A stretch of 64,000 bases of DNA from assembly GCF_003076275.1 (NCBI RefSeq), contig NZ_CP029064.1, positions 3,762,001-3,826,000 on the forward strand, read 5' to 3'. Numbering within the stretch: position 1 is the first letter of the stretch; each line of letters opens with the position of its first letter. Of this stretch, positions 19,163 through 29,728 are shown in pieces. Both the position numbers and the translations under genes were made by a program. The notes beneath the pieces were generated by a model, which was not told the DNA's origin, did not search any database, and was given only the letters and a program-made list of their open reading frames with translations. The stretch is from Microbulbifer sp. A4B17. Lineage in GTDB: Bacteria > Pseudomonadota > Gammaproteobacteria > Pseudomonadales > Cellvibrionaceae.

Positions 19163-19486
19163 TTATTTTGGGGGAAGCGACCCAGCGAACACGGCCCCAC
19201 GACTGACCCAGTTATCCAGGTCCTCAGCGACAGCATCTTCCTCTACATACACCATGCCTTTTAAGGGGCGCCCAGTATAATCCATAGGCCTGGTGTAGCG
19301 TTCAGCCAAAGCAGTTTGATAATCATCAGGCCCAACCCGGACCATCAGCTCCTCCCCAACTACACCGCAAGCCATATTGCCATTCAGCATAAATGCGAGC
19401 CCTCCAAACATCTGCTTTTCGCTGAGGCCTTCATTTCCCTGAAGTAATTTGCGCACTTTTTCAGCCAGAGTTTCGCTGTACGCCAT
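19163..19486 (-). CDS. TfoX N-terminal-domain protein
   Basis: A 107-residue protein consisting only of a TfoX-N domain, with the typical M-F-G-G-L-A-F-M-L-N-G-N-M-A-C-G core and a later P-M-x-Y-x-G-R-P-L-K-G motif. Start set at ATG 19486, which has a strong AAGGAG site; a frame open to 19672 is an upstream artefact. Full-length TfoX/Sxy proteins control competence, but single-domain forms like this are widespread and have no proven link to DNA uptake. It stands alone on the minus strand downstream of purL. Confidence 0.85.
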   Translation of the reverse strand: MAYSETLAEKVRKLLQGNEGLSEKQMFGGLAFMLNGNMACGVVGEELMVRVGPDDYQTALAERYTRPMDYTGRPLKGMVYVEEDAVAEDLDNWVSRGAVFAGSLPPK

Positions 19487-19802
19487 AGTTTTCTCCTTAA
19501 TCACTTTTACCAGGCAGGAATATCCCTTCAGATACCATTTTTCTCTGAAAAGGTTGACAACGATGAAATTAGAAAAGATTCGAATGGAATTAAATGTGAA
19601 CCCTAATCCCAACAAGACATTGGATGGAGCAATGAGCAAGTAAACTGCAAATACAACAGATAACTGCACCATAGCAAAAACGTTATTTCGAATAATCGTT
19701 TAAGTATAGCAGTAGGTGAAGTTTCTACTTTAGGTAAGAGGGAAAGTGCGCCAGGAAATGAAAGGGCTGAAAAATATTAAACAAATATTTCTATTTTTGC
19801 TA

Positions 19803-19838
19803 AAGATTGTGGTGACCTGAAACGGCCACCACAATCTT
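19803..19838 (-). terminator. Terminator-like hairpin downstream of purL
   Basis: AAGATTGTGGTG (19803-19814) pairs fully with CACCACAATCTT (19827-19838), a 12-bp stem 42 bases after the purL stop. On the minus strand it is followed by TTTAGC then A-rich sequence, so the U tract is short. Confidence 0.6.
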
Positions 19839-19880
19839 CACGTGTACTTCGGCAGGCAAAAACCGAGGGAATGACTTGTC

Positions 19881-22800
19881 TTAGTCGACAAACACCCGCG
19901 CGTTGCGGAACAAGCGCATCCAGCCGGAATCTTCTTTCCACTCATCTGGATGCCAGCTATTGCTGACAGCTCGAGCAACACGCTCAGGATGCGGCATCAT
20001 AATAGTCACGCGGCCATCCTCAGAACTCAGGGAGGTAATACCATTTACCGAGCCGTTGGGGTTGGCCGGATAAGTTTGGGTGATTTCCCCTTTGTTATTC
20101 AGGTAGCGCATCGCGATAGTGCCGGAAGCTTCACACTTCTCCAGCGCCTGCTGGTCAGCAAACTCCACTCGCCCCTCACCGTGAGCAACGGCAACCGGCA
20201 TGTAAGTACCCGCCATACCTTTAAACAACACGGAAGGTGAGTCTTCAATGCCTACCAGTGCGAAGCGTGCTTCATACTGCTCAGAGAGGTTGCGCACAAA
20301 GCGCGGCCAGTGATCCGCACCTGGAATCAGCTCTTTGATCACTGAGAACATCTGGCAACCGTTACACACCCCCAAGCCGAAGGTATCGTTGCGATTGAAG
20401 AAGCCCTCAAACTGATCGCGGGCACGATCGTTAAACAGGATGGTTTTAGCCCACCCCTCACCGGCACCCAGTACGTCGCCGTAAGAGAAGCCACCACAGC
20501 CCACCAAACCTTTGAACTCATCCAACGCTACACGGCCAGACAGGATGTCACTCATATGTACGTCGACAGCGTTAAAGCCAGCGCGGTGGAAAGAGTGCGC
20601 CATTTCCACTTGGCTATTCACGCCCTGCTCTCGCAGTACAGCAACTTTCGGGCGAACACCTTTAGCGATATAAGGTGCGCTGATATCGTCGTTGATATCG
20701 AAAGTGAGGTTTACTGTCAGGCCCGGGTCTTCTTTGGCAATTGCAGCAAATTCCTGCTCGGCGCACTCGGCGTTATCGCGCAGGGACTGGATACGGAAGC
20801 TGGTTTCCGACCAGATCTGCTGTAATTCAGCTCGAGAGCGCTTGAAGATTTCAACACCGTTATTGGTGATGCACAGGTGTTCGTTATTGTTCAGGTAACC
20901 AATCTTGTGGGTAGGTACACCGACAGCGGCAAAGCGCTGTACCAGCATATCCGCTTCACAGGCGGGAACCTGTAATACCGCACCCAGCTCTTCACTGAAC
21001 AGCGCCGCAATCGGGTCTTCACCCAATTCATAGATTTCCACATCCATACCCACGCGGCCGGCAAAGCCCATTTCCGCCAGGGTTGTAAACAAACCGCCGT
21101 CGGCACGGTCGTGGTAGGCCATGATCAGGTCTTCATTCAGTGCCTGCTGTACCACCTCGAAGAAACCTTTCAGCTTCTTGGCATCATCCAGATCTGCGGG
21201 CTTGTCACCCAGCTCATTGTAAACTTGCGCCAGACAGGAGCCGCCCAAGCGGTTTTTACCGGCACCCAGATCGATAAACAGCAACTCGCTCTCACCTTTA
21301 TCGGTGCGCAGCTGCGGAGTCACTGTTTTGCGGACATCAGTTACCGGAGTAAAGGCAGAAATTACCAGAGACAGCGGTGCGGTAACCGCCTTTTGCTCGC
21401 CCTCTTCCTCCCAGGCAGTGCGCATGGACATGGAGTCTTTGCCCACCGGGATGGTAATGCCCAATTCAGGACACAACTCCATACCCACCGCTTCTACGGT
21501 TCGATAAAGTTTTTCCTCTTCACCCGGATGGCCCGCTGCACACATCCAGTTGGCGGAGAGTTTGATATCGGACAGTTGCTTCACTGGGGTACAGGCGATA
21601 TTGGTAATTGCCTCACCCACTGCCAGGCGGCCCGAGGCCGGTGCATCCAGCAATGCCACCGGGGTGCGCTCACCCATAGACATGGCTTCGCCGGCGTAGC
21701 TGTCATAGGCAACGGTAGTTACCGCGCAATCGGCCACCGGCACCTGCCAGGGACCGACCATCTGATCGCGAGAAACCTGACCGGTTACAGTGCGGTCACC
21801 GATAGTGATCAGGAAGCTCTTGCTAGCAACTGTGGGCAGGCGCAGCACCCGCTCAGCCGCTTCATTCAGGTCGATATCTACTGTGGAAAATGCCTTACTT
21901 TCCACCTGGCGAGTTTCTGCTTCACGGTGCATGCGCGGCGGCTTGCCGAACAACACCGACATCGGCAGGTCCACAGGCTTGGATTCGAATTGCTTGTCAT
22001 TTAACAGCAGGTGCTTGTCTTCGGTAGCTTCACCGACAACGGCGTAAGGCGCGCGCTCGCGCTCACAGATTTGCTCGAAGCGCTCCAGGTCTTCCGGCAT
22101 CACTGCTAGTACATAGCGCTCCTGGGATTCGTTACACCAGATTTCCAGCGGGCTCATACCCGGCTCATCACAGGGCACATTGCGCAGTTCAAAATTACCG
22201 CCGGTACCCCCATCTTTCACCAACTCGGGGAAAGCATTGGACAAACCGCCCGCACCCACATCGTGGATAAAGGCAATGGGGTTGCTCTCACCCAGCTGCC
22301 AGCACTGGTCGATCACCTCTTGGCAGCGACGCTCGATTTCCGGGTTCTGGCGCTGTACTGAAGCGAAATCCAGATCTTCAGAGCTGGAGCCACTGGCCAT
22401 ACTGGAGGCTGCACCACCACCGAGGCCAATCAACATCGCCGGGCCACCCAGCACTACCAGTTTGGCGCCAGGGGAAAACTCGGGCTTGTCTACATGCTCT
22501 TCGCGGATATTGCCGTAACCACCAGCCAGCATGATCGGCTTGTGATAGCCGCGACGCTCGCCATCGAAATTTTCTTCAAAGGTACGGAAGTAACCGCAGA
22601 TATTCGGGCGGCCAAACTCATTGTTAAATGCTGCACCACCGATCGGGCCTTCGATCATAATATCCAGAGCGGTAACAATACGCTCAGGCTTGCCATAGTT
22701 GGCTTCCCAAGGCTGCTCCCAGCCGGGAATGCGCAAGTTGGAAACCGTAAAACCGGTCAGGCCCACTTTTGGTTTGGAGCCACGGCCAACTGCACCTTCA

Positions 22801-23747
22801 TCACGAATTTCACCGCCAGCCCCGGTACCAGCACCGGAGAAAGGAGCAATCGCGGTAGGGTGATTGTGGGTTTCCACTTTCATCAGCAGGTGAATGGCTT
22901 CAGTGCTGAAACCGTATTCCTTGCTGTCAGGATCCGGGTAGAAACGCCCCGCTTCGCTACCAGTAACGACGGCTGCATTATCTGCATAGGCGGACAACAC
23001 ATTGTCACCACCCTTCTGGTAGGTATTCTTGATCATGCCGAACAAGGAGTGCGGCATTTCTTCGCCGTCGATGGTCCAGGAGGCATTGAAGATCTTGTGG
23101 CGGCAGTGCTCGGAGTTTGCCTGGGCAAACATCATCAGCTCTACATCTGTGGGATTGCGCTCCAGCTCTTGGAAACTGGTGAGCAAGTAATCAATCTCAT
23201 CTTCGGCCAAGGCCAAGCCCAAGGTGACATTGGCATCTTCCAGAGCTTCGCGACCGCCCTCGAGAATATCCACACCGCGCAACGGGCGCGGCGCTTCTTC
23301 CACAAATAATTGCTCAGCTTGAGCAAAATCGGTGAATACCGCTTCAACCATACGATCGTGTAAGCGGGAGGCCAGCACAAGGCGTTCAGCTTCGGTTAAC
23401 TCGACACCAGTAACGTAGTAGGCAATGCCACGCTCCAGGCGATGAACTTTGTTCAGGCCAGTGTTATGAGCAATGTCAGTAGCCTTGGAAGACCAGGGAG
23501 AAATTGTGCCCGGACGCGGCACTACCAGGATCAACTCGCCTTTCGGCTCGTGCTTTTCCTCGGTTGGGCCGTATTGGAGCAATCGCTCCAGCAGGGCCAT
23601 CTCCTGGTTATCCAGTGAGTCGCTGTCTGCAAAGTGAACGAACTCAGCGTAGAGATCGTCGATGGTCGGTTGCAGCGCGCGCAGTTGATTGAGCAGGTTT
23701 TTATGGCGGAATTTCGACAGTGCAGGAGCACCACGCAGAACTAACAT
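19881..23747 (-). CDS. purL: Phosphoribosylformylglycinamidine synthase
   Basis: The large single-chain PurL of Gram-negative bacteria, converting FGAR, ATP and glutamine to FGAM in purine synthesis. Start set at ATG 23747 ([11 protein letters not shown]), giving 1288 residues, close to the 1295 of E. coli; the frame stays open further upstream without support. Domains in order are the PurS-like N-terminus, linker, two AIRS-type synthetase halves (E-T-H-N-H-P near the first) and a C-terminal glutamine amidotransferase. The latter has the nucleophile in G-V-C-N-G-C-Q-M (near residue 1127) and P-H-P-E-R at the end. It is divergent from mltF, the same neighbourhood as in many gammaproteobacteria. 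Confidence 0.97.
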   Translation of the reverse strand: MLVLRGAPALSKFRHKNLLNQLRALQPTIDDLYAEFVHFADSDSLDNQEMALLERLLQYGPTEEKHEPKGELILVVPRPGTISPWSSKATDIAHNTGLNKVHRLERGIAYYVTGVELTEAERLVLASRLHDRMVEAVFTDFAQAEQLFVEEAPRPLRGVDILEGGREALEDANVTLGLALAEDEIDYLLTSFQELERNPTDVELMMFAQANSEHCRHKIFNASWTIDGEEMPHSLFGMIKNTYQKGGDNVLSAYADNAAVVTGSEAGRFYPDPDSKEYGFSTEAIHLLMKVETHNHPTAIAPFSGAGTGAGGEIRDEGAVGRGSKPKVGLTGFTVSNLRIPGWEQPWEANYGKPERIVTALDIMIEGPIGGAAFNNEFGRPNICGYFRTFEENFDGERRGYHKPIMLAGGYGNIREEHVDKPEFSPGAKLVVLGGPAMLIGLGGGAASSMASGSSSEDLDFASVQRQNPEIERRCQEVIDQCWQLGESNPIAFIHDVGAGGLSNAFPELVKDGGTGGNFELRNVPCDEPGMSPLEIWCNESQERYVLAVMPEDLERFEQICERERAPYAVVGEATEDKHLLLNDKQFESKPVDLPMSVLFGKPPRMHREAETRQVESKAFSTVDIDLNEAAERVLRLPTVASKSFLITIGDRTVTGQVSRDQMVGPWQVPVADCAVTTVAYDSYAGEAMSMGERTPVALLDAPASGRLAVGEAITNIACTPVKQLSDIKLSANWMCAAGHPGEEEKLYRTVEAVGMELCPELGITIPVGKDSMSMRTAWEEEGEQKAVTAPLSLVISAFTPVTDVRKTVTPQLRTDKGESELLFIDLGAGKNRLGGSCLAQVYNELGDKPADLDDAKKLKGFFEVVQQALNEDLIMAYHDRADGGLFTTLAEMGFAGRVGMDVEIYELGEDPIAALFSEELGAVLQVPACEADMLVQRFAAVGVPTHKIGYLNNNEHLCITNNGVEIFKRSRAELQQIWSETSFRIQSLRDNAECAEQEFAAIAKEDPGLTVNLTFDINDDISAPYIAKGVRPKVAVLREQGVNSQVEMAHSFHRAGFNAVDVHMSDILSGRVALDEFKGLVGCGGFSYGDVLGAGEGWAKTILFNDRARDQFEGFFNRNDTFGLGVCNGCQMFSVIKELIPGADHWPRFVRNLSEQYEARFALVGIEDSPSVLFKGMAGTYMPVAVAHGEGRVEFADQQALEKCEASGTIAMRYLNNKGEITQTYPANPNGSVNGITSLSSEDGRVTIMMPHPERVARAVSNSWHPDEWKEDSGWMRLFRNARVFVD

Positions 23748-24160
23748 TGCGGGAGATAGCCTCTTGTCTAAATGAGAAAGATTGCGCGAATGGGATTTCG
23801 CACAAGGCCCCGGAAATTTGAGAGGCGCAATTGTACCTGAAGCATCGCCACTCCAACACACCCGCCCAACACTTGGGTTCACATGAACTAATTAGTAACC
23901 TGAATGTTCAAAAGACCAGCAAGCTTGGCTGTAAATAAACCAACTTTATATCAAAGTCAGGTTCGTCTACCTAAGTCTGTAATGCTTTGCAAGCGCGCAG
24001 ATCACAGTGTTCAAAAGACAAACTGGGCAGATTGTCGTCAAATAATGTAAAATTGGCGGACTGCGTCAAATTTTGCCCTCGTATTTGAGAACGAAATCGA
24101 CATACAGGGCCTTAGGCACAACAGCAAATAAACCAACGGACTAGCTAGAGAGGACAGCCT
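23748..24160. other. Divergent purL/mltF control region
   Basis: About 410 bases between divergent genes. It must contain promoters for both; no -35/-10 pair stood out and no PurR-like palindrome was confidently identified by eye. The reading frame upstream of purL continues through its first 135 bases without a credible start. Confidence 0.4.
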
Positions 24161-25642
24161 ATGATGATGAAAAGCCGTATGCTGCGCTACGTCCGCCGTG
24201 TGTGCAAAGGGATCGCCCTGTCCTGCTGCGCCTCCCTGCTGGTTGCCAGTAAAGCACCGAATACACTCGAGCGTGTTAAAGCCACCGGTGAATTGGTTGT
24301 CCTGTCACAAAACGGCCCCACCACTTATTACGAAGACGCCTCCGGCAACCCGACCGGCTTTGAATACGGCATGCTGCGTGCATTTGCTGAAGAGCTGGGG
24401 GTGAAATTGGTAATTCGCGACGTGCACGATCTGGACGAAATGTTCAATCAGCTGCGCGACCCGGAGGGTGGTGCGCACTTCGCGGCTGCCGGCCTCACGG
24501 TAACTCCAGAGCGTCGCGAACAAGTCCGCTTTACCCCATCCTATTTTGAAATTCGCCAGCAGGTGATCTACCGCGTCGGCGAAGAACGCCCGCGCAAGAC
24601 CAGCGACCTGGAAGGAAAGAAGGTAGCTGTCATTGCCGGTAGTGCACACGCGGAAGAAATGAAGAAACTCTCCGCCCGCTATACCGAACTGGACTGGGAG
24701 GAAGTCTCCGACGTGGACGCCATGGAATTGGTGGAGATGGTGCAGGAAGGAAAATACAGTTATGCGATTGTAGATTCCAACGCTTACGCAGTTCACCGCG
24801 GCCTTTACCCCAACACTGCTGTCGCCTTTAACCTCACCCAGTTCCAACCGGTTTCCTGGGCCTTCCCGCAAAGTGACGACGACAGCCTGTACCGCAGTGC
24901 ACGTCGTTTTATGTTGCGCGCCAATACCAACGGCATGATTGCCCAGTTGCGGGAAGAGTTTTTCGGCCACGTCAGTGACCTGAATGTAGGCGGCGCCCAG
25001 GCCTTTGCCAAGCGCAGCCGCGAACGCCTGCCCAAATGGCGCGGCACCATGCAAAAAGTTGCCGACCAATATGACCTCGACTGGCACTTACTCGCGGCCC
25101 TCAGTTACCAGGAATCCTATTGGAATCCCCGCGCCCGCTCCCGCACCGGTGTGCGCGGCCTGATGATGCTGACTCTGAACACCGCAAAAGATCTCGGTGT
25201 AAACCGCCTCAATCCCGAAGAGAGTATTGAAGGTGGCGCCCGCTATATCGTACAAATTCGCAACAAGCTGCCGGATCGTATTCGCGAGCCCGACAGAACC
25301 TGGATGGCGCTGGCCGCTTACAACGTGGGCTATGGCCACCTTGAGGATGCCCGGGTACTGACAGAGCGAATGGGCGGCAACCCGGATCTGTGGCCCGATG
25401 TGCGCGAGCGCCTGCCCCTTCTGGCCAAGCGCCAGTATTACAAAACCACCAAGCACGGTTATGCCCGAGGCTGGGAGCCGGTGACTTATGTACAGAATAT
25501 TCGCCACTACCAGGCTCTGCTGAGCTGGAGCAGCCGCATCGAAGAGCAACGCCTGGCGGCCGCAGCCAATGATGAAAATGGCGGGATTCTTGCCGAGAAC
25601 AGCGCAGTGAAAACGGAGGCCAGTGCCGCCCCCGCTCTCTAA
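24161..25642 (+). CDS. mltF: Membrane-bound lytic murein transglycosylase F
   Basis: A 493-residue peptidoglycan-cleaving enzyme with an N-terminal basic, hydrophobic signal, a solute-binding-protein type 3 domain (about residues 35-270) and a C-terminal SLT lysozyme-like domain (about 290-450). The catalytic Glu is residue 318 in S-Y-Q-E-S-Y-W, followed by G-V-R-G-L-M-M-L-T and A-Y-N-V-G-Y-G motifs. MltF cleaves glycan strands to 1,6-anhydro-muropeptides; the binding domain modulates activity. A run S-C-C-A-S lies in the signal but no clean lipobox. An AGAGAGGACA ribosome site precedes the ATG triplet; any of the three ATGs could serve. Confidence 0.93.
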   Translation: MMMKSRMLRYVRRVCKGIALSCCASLLVASKAPNTLERVKATGELVVLSQNGPTTYYEDASGNPTGFEYGMLRAFAEELGVKLVIRDVHDLDEMFNQLRDPEGGAHFAAAGLTVTPERREQVRFTPSYFEIRQQVIYRVGEERPRKTSDLEGKKVAVIAGSAHAEEMKKLSARYTELDWEEVSDVDAMELVEMVQEGKYSYAIVDSNAYAVHRGLYPNTAVAFNLTQFQPVSWAFPQSDDDSLYRSARRFMLRANTNGMIAQLREEFFGHVSDLNVGGAQAFAKRSRERLPKWRGTMQKVADQYDLDWHLLAALSYQESYWNPRARSRTGVRGLMMLTLNTAKDLGVNRLNPEESIEGGARYIVQIRNKLPDRIREPDRTWMALAAYNVGYGHLEDARVLTERMGGNPDLWPDVRERLPLLAKRQYYKTTKHGYARGWEPVTYVQNIRHYQALLSWSSRIEEQRLAAAANDENGGILAENSAVKTEASAAPAL

Positions 25643-25652
25643 CCACTTACAA

Positions 25653-25670
25653 GGCCAGCTCAGACTGGCC
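25653..25670 (+). terminator. Short hairpin after mltF
   Basis: GGCCAG (25653-25658) pairs with CTGGCC (25665-25670) around a six-base loop, ten bases after the mltF stop. Only A-rich sequence follows, so termination would be weak. Confidence 0.35.
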
Positions 25671-25738
25671 GAATAAAACCTCCTAATTTAGTCGCGCTAT
25701 CCTATATTCATCTGATCTGGGATCGGAGCACCGGAGTG

Positions 25739-26143
25739 ATGGATAATCCAGACATCGTCAGAGAAATCGAGCAGTTTATTGACTACCTCGTACAGGCCGG
25801 GGTGTACTGCAGAGAGGATCAGCTTGAAAGTGTCTATCACCGGGATATGAAGGTCTTCATACTAGACCCATCCAGTCGAGTGACGGTGGCAGACAAAACG
25901 GCCTTCATCGATATGTTTAAGGCTAAGCGTGATGCCGGTGAATTACCTTTAAACGACTGGAAAAAAATTCACCATGTAGCGGTAAACAAACACAGTGCCC
26001 TGGTGATATTTTCTCGAAAAAACAATCTTTCTGGCCAGGAGCAGCTCCTTAAGCTAGCCATTGATATAGTCCATGAAGATGGGCGATGGCAGGTCATGCG
26101 GGAAGTTATATTTCTGGAGCCAGCTCTTCCAGATCCTACCTAG
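25739..26143 (+). CDS. NTF2-like (SnoaL-type) protein
   Basis: A 134-residue cytoplasmic protein with the cone-shaped NTF2-like pattern: N-terminal helices (I-x-x-F-I-D-Y-L-V-Q-A-G), a Y-H-x-D-M-x-V strand, a helix K-T-A-F-I-D-M-F-K and a C-terminal sheet with D-G-R-W-Q-V-M-R-E-V. Such proteins may be enzymes, binding proteins or scaffolds, and no catalytic residues can be assigned. GTG 25736 and ATG 25739 are both possible starts; GGAG lies 25725-25728. It follows mltF by about 95 bases and may share its transcript. Confidence 0.75.
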   Translation: MDNPDIVREIEQFIDYLVQAGVYCREDQLESVYHRDMKVFILDPSSRVTVADKTAFIDMFKAKRDAGELPLNDWKKIHHVAVNKHSALVIFSRKNNLSGQEQLLKLAIDIVHEDGRWQVMREVIFLEPALPDPT

Positions 26144-26219
26144 AAATACCGCTTATTCCCAATTGCTTTTTATTCAGTCCCCTGCCTTGCGCCAATAAGT
26201 TCAGCGTTTTTTAATCTAC

Positions 26220-26864
26220 CTACCCAGAGACTACCAGGGTATCCGACAAAGTTTTGGGTAAAAATTGCAAATCCTCGGGATCATCAATATCCGCAAGCAC
26301 TTCCAATTGCTGGCAATCCATATCACATTCCTGCAATCGATCCAGGGTTTGCTGGGCAACGACCTCGGTACTCCAACAAATATCTTCAAACAAGCGCGGG
26401 GCCAGTCGCTTTAATCCGAGCAGGGTGTAGCCACCATCTTTTGCTGGATACATTACCGAATCGGTATTCGCTAGTGCCACAGCTGCAACTCGGAGTCGCT
26501 CAGCATTTAATGCAGGACAGTCTGTTCCCAGTAAGAAGAGGCCCTGCCCCTCAATACGAGAACTTGTTGCAGCTTCCCAAAGGCGATGGCCGAGACTCCC
26601 TTCTGACTGGCTGTAAAGTTTTATTTCGGGGGGCAACTCGAACGACTGCCAAAAGGAATGCTGGGAATCGGGGGCGACATGCAATTCCACTGTGCCGAGA
26701 CCAGCCTTCACAGCTTCTGCCAATGTATTCCTCAATAACCTCTCTGCCAGAACAGCTGCTCCGCTTTCACCCAAAGCGGGGATCAATCGAGTTTTTGCAT
26801 AGCCGGGCAGCGGTGCCTTGGCCATTACGACAAGACGCACAGGTGGCAATACAGGCTTACTCAT
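26220..26864 (-). CDS. TIGR04282/DUF2064 glycosyltransferase-family protein (arsenosugar cluster)
   Basis: A 214-residue GT-A-fold protein of the DUF2064 family, called rSAM/selenodomain-associated transferase 1 or arsenosugar-biosynthesis glycosyltransferase. Visible motifs are V-M-A-K-A-P-L-P-G-Y-A-K-T-R-L (nucleotide-sugar entry), L-G-T-D-C-P-A-L (metal-binding acidic motif) and P-A-x-D-G-G-Y-T-L-L-G-L. Start at ATG 26864 overlaps the preceding gene by eight bases, indicating coupling; the frame open to 26909 is not needed. It is the last gene of the six-gene operon. Which sugar or group it transfers is unknown. Confidence 0.85.
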   Translation of the reverse strand: MSKPVLPPVRLVVMAKAPLPGYAKTRLIPALGESGAAVLAERLLRNTLAEAVKAGLGTVELHVAPDSQHSFWQSFELPPEIKLYSQSEGSLGHRLWEAATSSRIEGQGLFLLGTDCPALNAERLRVAAVALANTDSVMYPAKDGGYTLLGLKRLAPRLFEDICWSTEVVAQQTLDRLQECDMDCQQLEVLADIDDPEDLQFLPKTLSDTLVVSG

Positions 26865-27531
26865 AGCGTTTTGCCAACCGCTCTGCCGATACACCGCGCC
26901 AATAATCAAAACGCAACCGCCACATCAACAGGATTGTTCGCAGTACACCAAACTTTTCCCAGCGACGCCCCGAGGTTTTCACTTTTTTCCAGAAACAATG
27001 AGGTCGGTAGTAACTTCGCAAACGGCAACTCAGTTCCACATCCTCCATCAAGGGCTGTGCAGGAAATCCACCAATGGCTTCAAATAAACTACGACGCACA
27101 AAAATAGCCTGATCCCCAGTAGCAATTCCGCTGAACCGAGAGCGCAAATTAATCAAGGTGGCGATCAAGGGAAACCAGAAACTATTTCCTACAATTTGGA
27201 TATCAAACCTCCCCCAATGGACATTCTCCTTTTCAAGGCCACTAATGGATCTAAAAGCCTCTCGCGGAAGCTGGCTATCAGCATGCAGAAACAACAACCA
27301 GTACCCCTTAGCCACCAGCGCGCCAGCATTCATTTGTACCGCCCTTCCCCGAGCAGCATGGACTAACTGCAAACCGGATGGTTGCAGAGTTTCCACACTG
27401 CCATCGGTACTACCCCCATCGACTACGATAACTTCACAGCCTTCCAGGGCTTGTAAATCCTGCAAATGCCGCAATAAAGGGGCAATTTGCTCTTTTTCAT
27501 TTAATATGGGCACTATCACGCTGAGTTGCAT
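26857..27531 (-). CDS. TIGR04283 family-2 glycosyltransferase (arsenosugar cluster)
   Basis: A 224-residue GT2 protein of the TIGR04283 (rSAM/selenodomain-associated transferase 2) family. The N-terminus reads S-V-I-V-P-I-L-N-E, followed by V-D-G-G-S-T-D-G-S (donor binding), F-L-H-A-D-S (DxD equivalent), G-D-Q-A-I-F-V-R-R and L-M-E-D-V-E-L-S (catalytic base region). No membrane helix is obvious apart from a hydrophobic stretch near residue 120. Its ATG overlaps the TAA of the upstream flavoprotein gene by one base (TAATG), and its 3' end overlaps the next gene by eight bases. It probably acts with that neighbour on the product of ArsS. Confidence 0.88.
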   Translation of the reverse strand: MQLSVIVPILNEKEQIAPLLRHLQDLQALEGCEVIVVDGGSTDGSVETLQPSGLQLVHAARGRAVQMNAGALVAKGYWLLFLHADSQLPREAFRSISGLEKENVHWGRFDIQIVGNSFWFPLIATLINLRSRFSGIATGDQAIFVRRSLFEAIGGFPAQPLMEDVELSCRLRSYYRPHCFWKKVKTSGRRWEKFGVLRTILLMWRLRFDYWRGVSAERLAKRYE

Positions 27532-29006
27532 TACTTGCGTCTCCAGCGATTAAAGGTCTCCAGGAAGCGTAAAATTCCCTCTGGGGCGTGGGCGCGTTTC
27601 CAATTGCCCGCTACAAACTTATTGGCTTCACTCATGGTGGGATAGATATGAATAGTAGAAAGGATTTTATTCAGCCCCAGCCCATGTTTCATCGCTAAAA
27701 TAAACTCCGCAATTAATTCTGCAGCATTCTCCCCAACAATAGAAACCCCCAGAATTTTATCTTTTCCAGGCACTGTAAGGACTTTAACAAATCCTCTCCG
27801 TGCACCATCGACTATCGCTCGATCCAAATGCTCGATATCGTAGCGGGTTATCTCGTAATTGACTCCCTGCTCATGGGCAGCCTTTTCAGAAAGGCCGGCA
27901 CTGGCCACTTCCGGATCAACAAACACAGCACTGGGAACCAGAGAATAGTCTACGGCAAATTTTTTAAAGTCACCGAAAAGGGCATTTACCGCTGCATACC
28001 AAGCTTGGTGAGAGGCCATATGGGTAAATTGATATGGCCCGGCCACGTCCCCGGCTGCAAGGATATGTGGATAGCGAGTGCGCAGGTAGCCATCAAGTTG
28101 CAGCCTGCCATTTTTCAGCAATCCCAGGCTCTCGAGCCCTTCGCCAGTCACTTTCGCCTTTCTGCCGAGAGCTAGTATCACTTCATCAAACTCGAGCTTA
28201 ACTCTATCGCCCTTATTTTCTACAATGAGTATGCCTCCTTCTCGATCAGGGGCACCTTCAAATTCAACAGCTTCATGATCTGTCAAAATTTTAACACCAT
28301 CCTGAGTAAGTGCCTCAGTGACAACCGCGGATACGTCAGTATCCAACTCCAATAATATAGTGTCGGACCTCTCCACCAGAACCACTTCCGAACCCAGTCT
28401 GGCCATGGCTTGTGCCAGCTCACAGCCAATAGCTCCCCCACCCAGTAATACCAGCCTGCGGGGAGGCGCTTTTAACTGAGAAAACCGCTCCCATAAAGTG
28501 TCACTGGTAAGGTAATTCACTTGATCGAGCCCAGGAAAAGGCGGAACACTGGGTTCGGCACCCGTGGCCAGTACAATAGCCCTTGCTGTCAGGGTTTTCT
28601 CCCCTCCATTATTTAGTTGGGTTTTAACTGTCCAGGGATCGATAAGCTCTGCAGTTCCCTGGAGCACTTCAACTCCCAGTCTGTTATAGCGCTCCACACT
28701 ATCATTGGGTTCAATAGTTTTAATCGACTCCCTGATATGTTGCATCACCCGGGGGAAATCAATGGTTGGCTCTTCGAGCACAATTCCAAACTCACCTGCA
28801 GATCGCGCTCTATGAGCCTGCCTGGCACACATAATTAATGCTTTACTGGGTACACAGCCTGTATTGAGACAATCCCCTCCCATTTTACCTGCTTCAATAA
28901 GGGTAACTTTCGCTTTTACCGCAGCAGAAATATAAGCAGTGACCAGACCAGCTGCACCAGCACCAATCACAATTAAATTACAATCAAATTTTTTTGGCTT
29001 CTGCAT
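27531..29006 (-). CDS. MerA/Lpd-like FAD-dependent disulfide oxidoreductase
   Basis: A 491-residue pyridine nucleotide-disulfide oxidoreductase (class I, COG1249). FAD site G-A-G-A-A-G-L at residues 15-21; redox cysteines Cys46 and Cys51 in G-G-D-C-L-N-T-G-C-V-P-S-K; NAD(P) site G-G-G-A-I-G-C-E near 190; second FAD motif A-A-G-D-V-A-G; and a C-terminal dimerisation domain with H-I-Y-P-T-M-S-E-A in the position of the Lpd active-site His. It resembles mercuric reductase-like proteins without the N-terminal HMA domain or C-terminal vicinal Cys pair. In this operon it could reduce an arsenic or thiol intermediate, but that is inference. Seven bases separate it from the TVP38 gene. Confidence 0.88.
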   Translation of the reverse strand: MQKPKKFDCNLIVIGAGAAGLVTAYISAAVKAKVTLIEAGKMGGDCLNTGCVPSKALIMCARQAHRARSAGEFGIVLEEPTIDFPRVMQHIRESIKTIEPNDSVERYNRLGVEVLQGTAELIDPWTVKTQLNNGGEKTLTARAIVLATGAEPSVPPFPGLDQVNYLTSDTLWERFSQLKAPPRRLVLLGGGAIGCELAQAMARLGSEVVLVERSDTILLELDTDVSAVVTEALTQDGVKILTDHEAVEFEGAPDREGGILIVENKGDRVKLEFDEVILALGRKAKVTGEGLESLGLLKNGRLQLDGYLRTRYPHILAAGDVAGPYQFTHMASHQAWYAAVNALFGDFKKFAVDYSLVPSAVFVDPEVASAGLSEKAAHEQGVNYEITRYDIEHLDRAIVDGARRGFVKVLTVPGKDKILGVSIVGENAAELIAEFILAMKHGLGLNKILSTIHIYPTMSEANKFVAGNWKRAHAPEGILRFLETFNRWRRK

Positions 29007-29013
29007 AAATCAA

Positions 29014-29697
29014 TCACCCAACCTGACGCCTGCGCTTAAGCCAGTTGAGCGCATATTTTGCAATTAAGGGAAAAACACCCAATAAAACAAAGGATAAAAG
29101 CAATGGCAGAGATAAAATATCTTTTAAATTTTCTACTCGCGCCAACTGAGTGCCTGCATTGACATACACCACTGTGCCCGCAAGCATTCCCAGCTGGCTG
29201 ACCCAGTAAAAAGTCCAGACTCTAATATGAGTGAGCCCCATCAGGATATTGATCAGGAAGAAAGGAAAGGCCGGCACCAGTCGCAGGGCAAAAAGGTAAA
29301 ATGCCCCTTCGCGCTCGATTCCCTTATTGACTATCTGCAGGCGACCGGAGAAACGCCCTTGGATATAATCGCGGAAAAGGTACCGCGCCATTAAGAAAGC
29401 CAATGTAGCACCAATACTGGATGCAAAAGAGACTATCACTGTCCCCCAGAAAAGCCCAAATAACGCTCCGGCCGCAATAGTGAGAATTGCGGCCCCGGGA
29501 AGTGACAGGCCGGTTACCAGAATATAGAAAACCAGAAATAAGAAGCCCACCAAAAGTGGCGAAGACATTTGCCAGCGCTTAAAATCCTCCGCCCCATCTT
29601 TTAACTTTTCCAGGCTCAACCAATGATGTAAATCGAGCGTATAGAAAACCACTACCAATACTACAATAGCGACAACAAGCAGGATTTTTTTACTCAT
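29014..29697 (-). CDS. TVP38/TMEM64 (VTT-domain) membrane protein
   Basis: A 227-residue inner-membrane protein of the DedA-like SNARE-associated/VTT family. An N-terminal membrane helix (residues 5-19) is followed by the re-entrant core with L-P-G-A-A-I-L-T-I-A-A-G-A-L-F-G, then F-L-x-A-R-Y-L-F-R-D and R-L-V-P-A-F-P-F-F-L-I-N, and a basic tail. Start at ATG 29697; the frame stays open far upstream inside the arsS gene but without a start in context. Family members are lipid scramblases or transport-related. It occurs repeatedly beside ArsS-type genes, so a transport or membrane step of the pathway is possible. Confidence 0.87.
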   Translation of the reverse strand: MSKKILLVVAIVVLVVVFYTLDLHHWLSLEKLKDGAEDFKRWQMSSPLLVGFLFLVFYILVTGLSLPGAAILTIAAGALFGLFWGTVIVSFASSIGATLAFLMARYLFRDYIQGRFSGRLQIVNKGIEREGAFYLFALRLVPAFPFFLINILMGLTHIRVWTFYWVSQLGMLAGTVVYVNAGTQLARVENLKDILSLPLLLSFVLLGVFPLIAKYALNWLKRRRQVG

Positions 29698-29728
29698 AGT
29701 TTCCAGGTTCCATTCACCATAACAGAAG

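Noticed and set aside
24305-25087. A 260-residue minus-strand frame opposite mltF
   Set aside because: Shadow of mltF, whose domain motifs are complete.
27828-28175. A 115-residue plus-strand frame opposite the MerA/Lpd-like gene
   Set aside because: Antisense shadow without homology.
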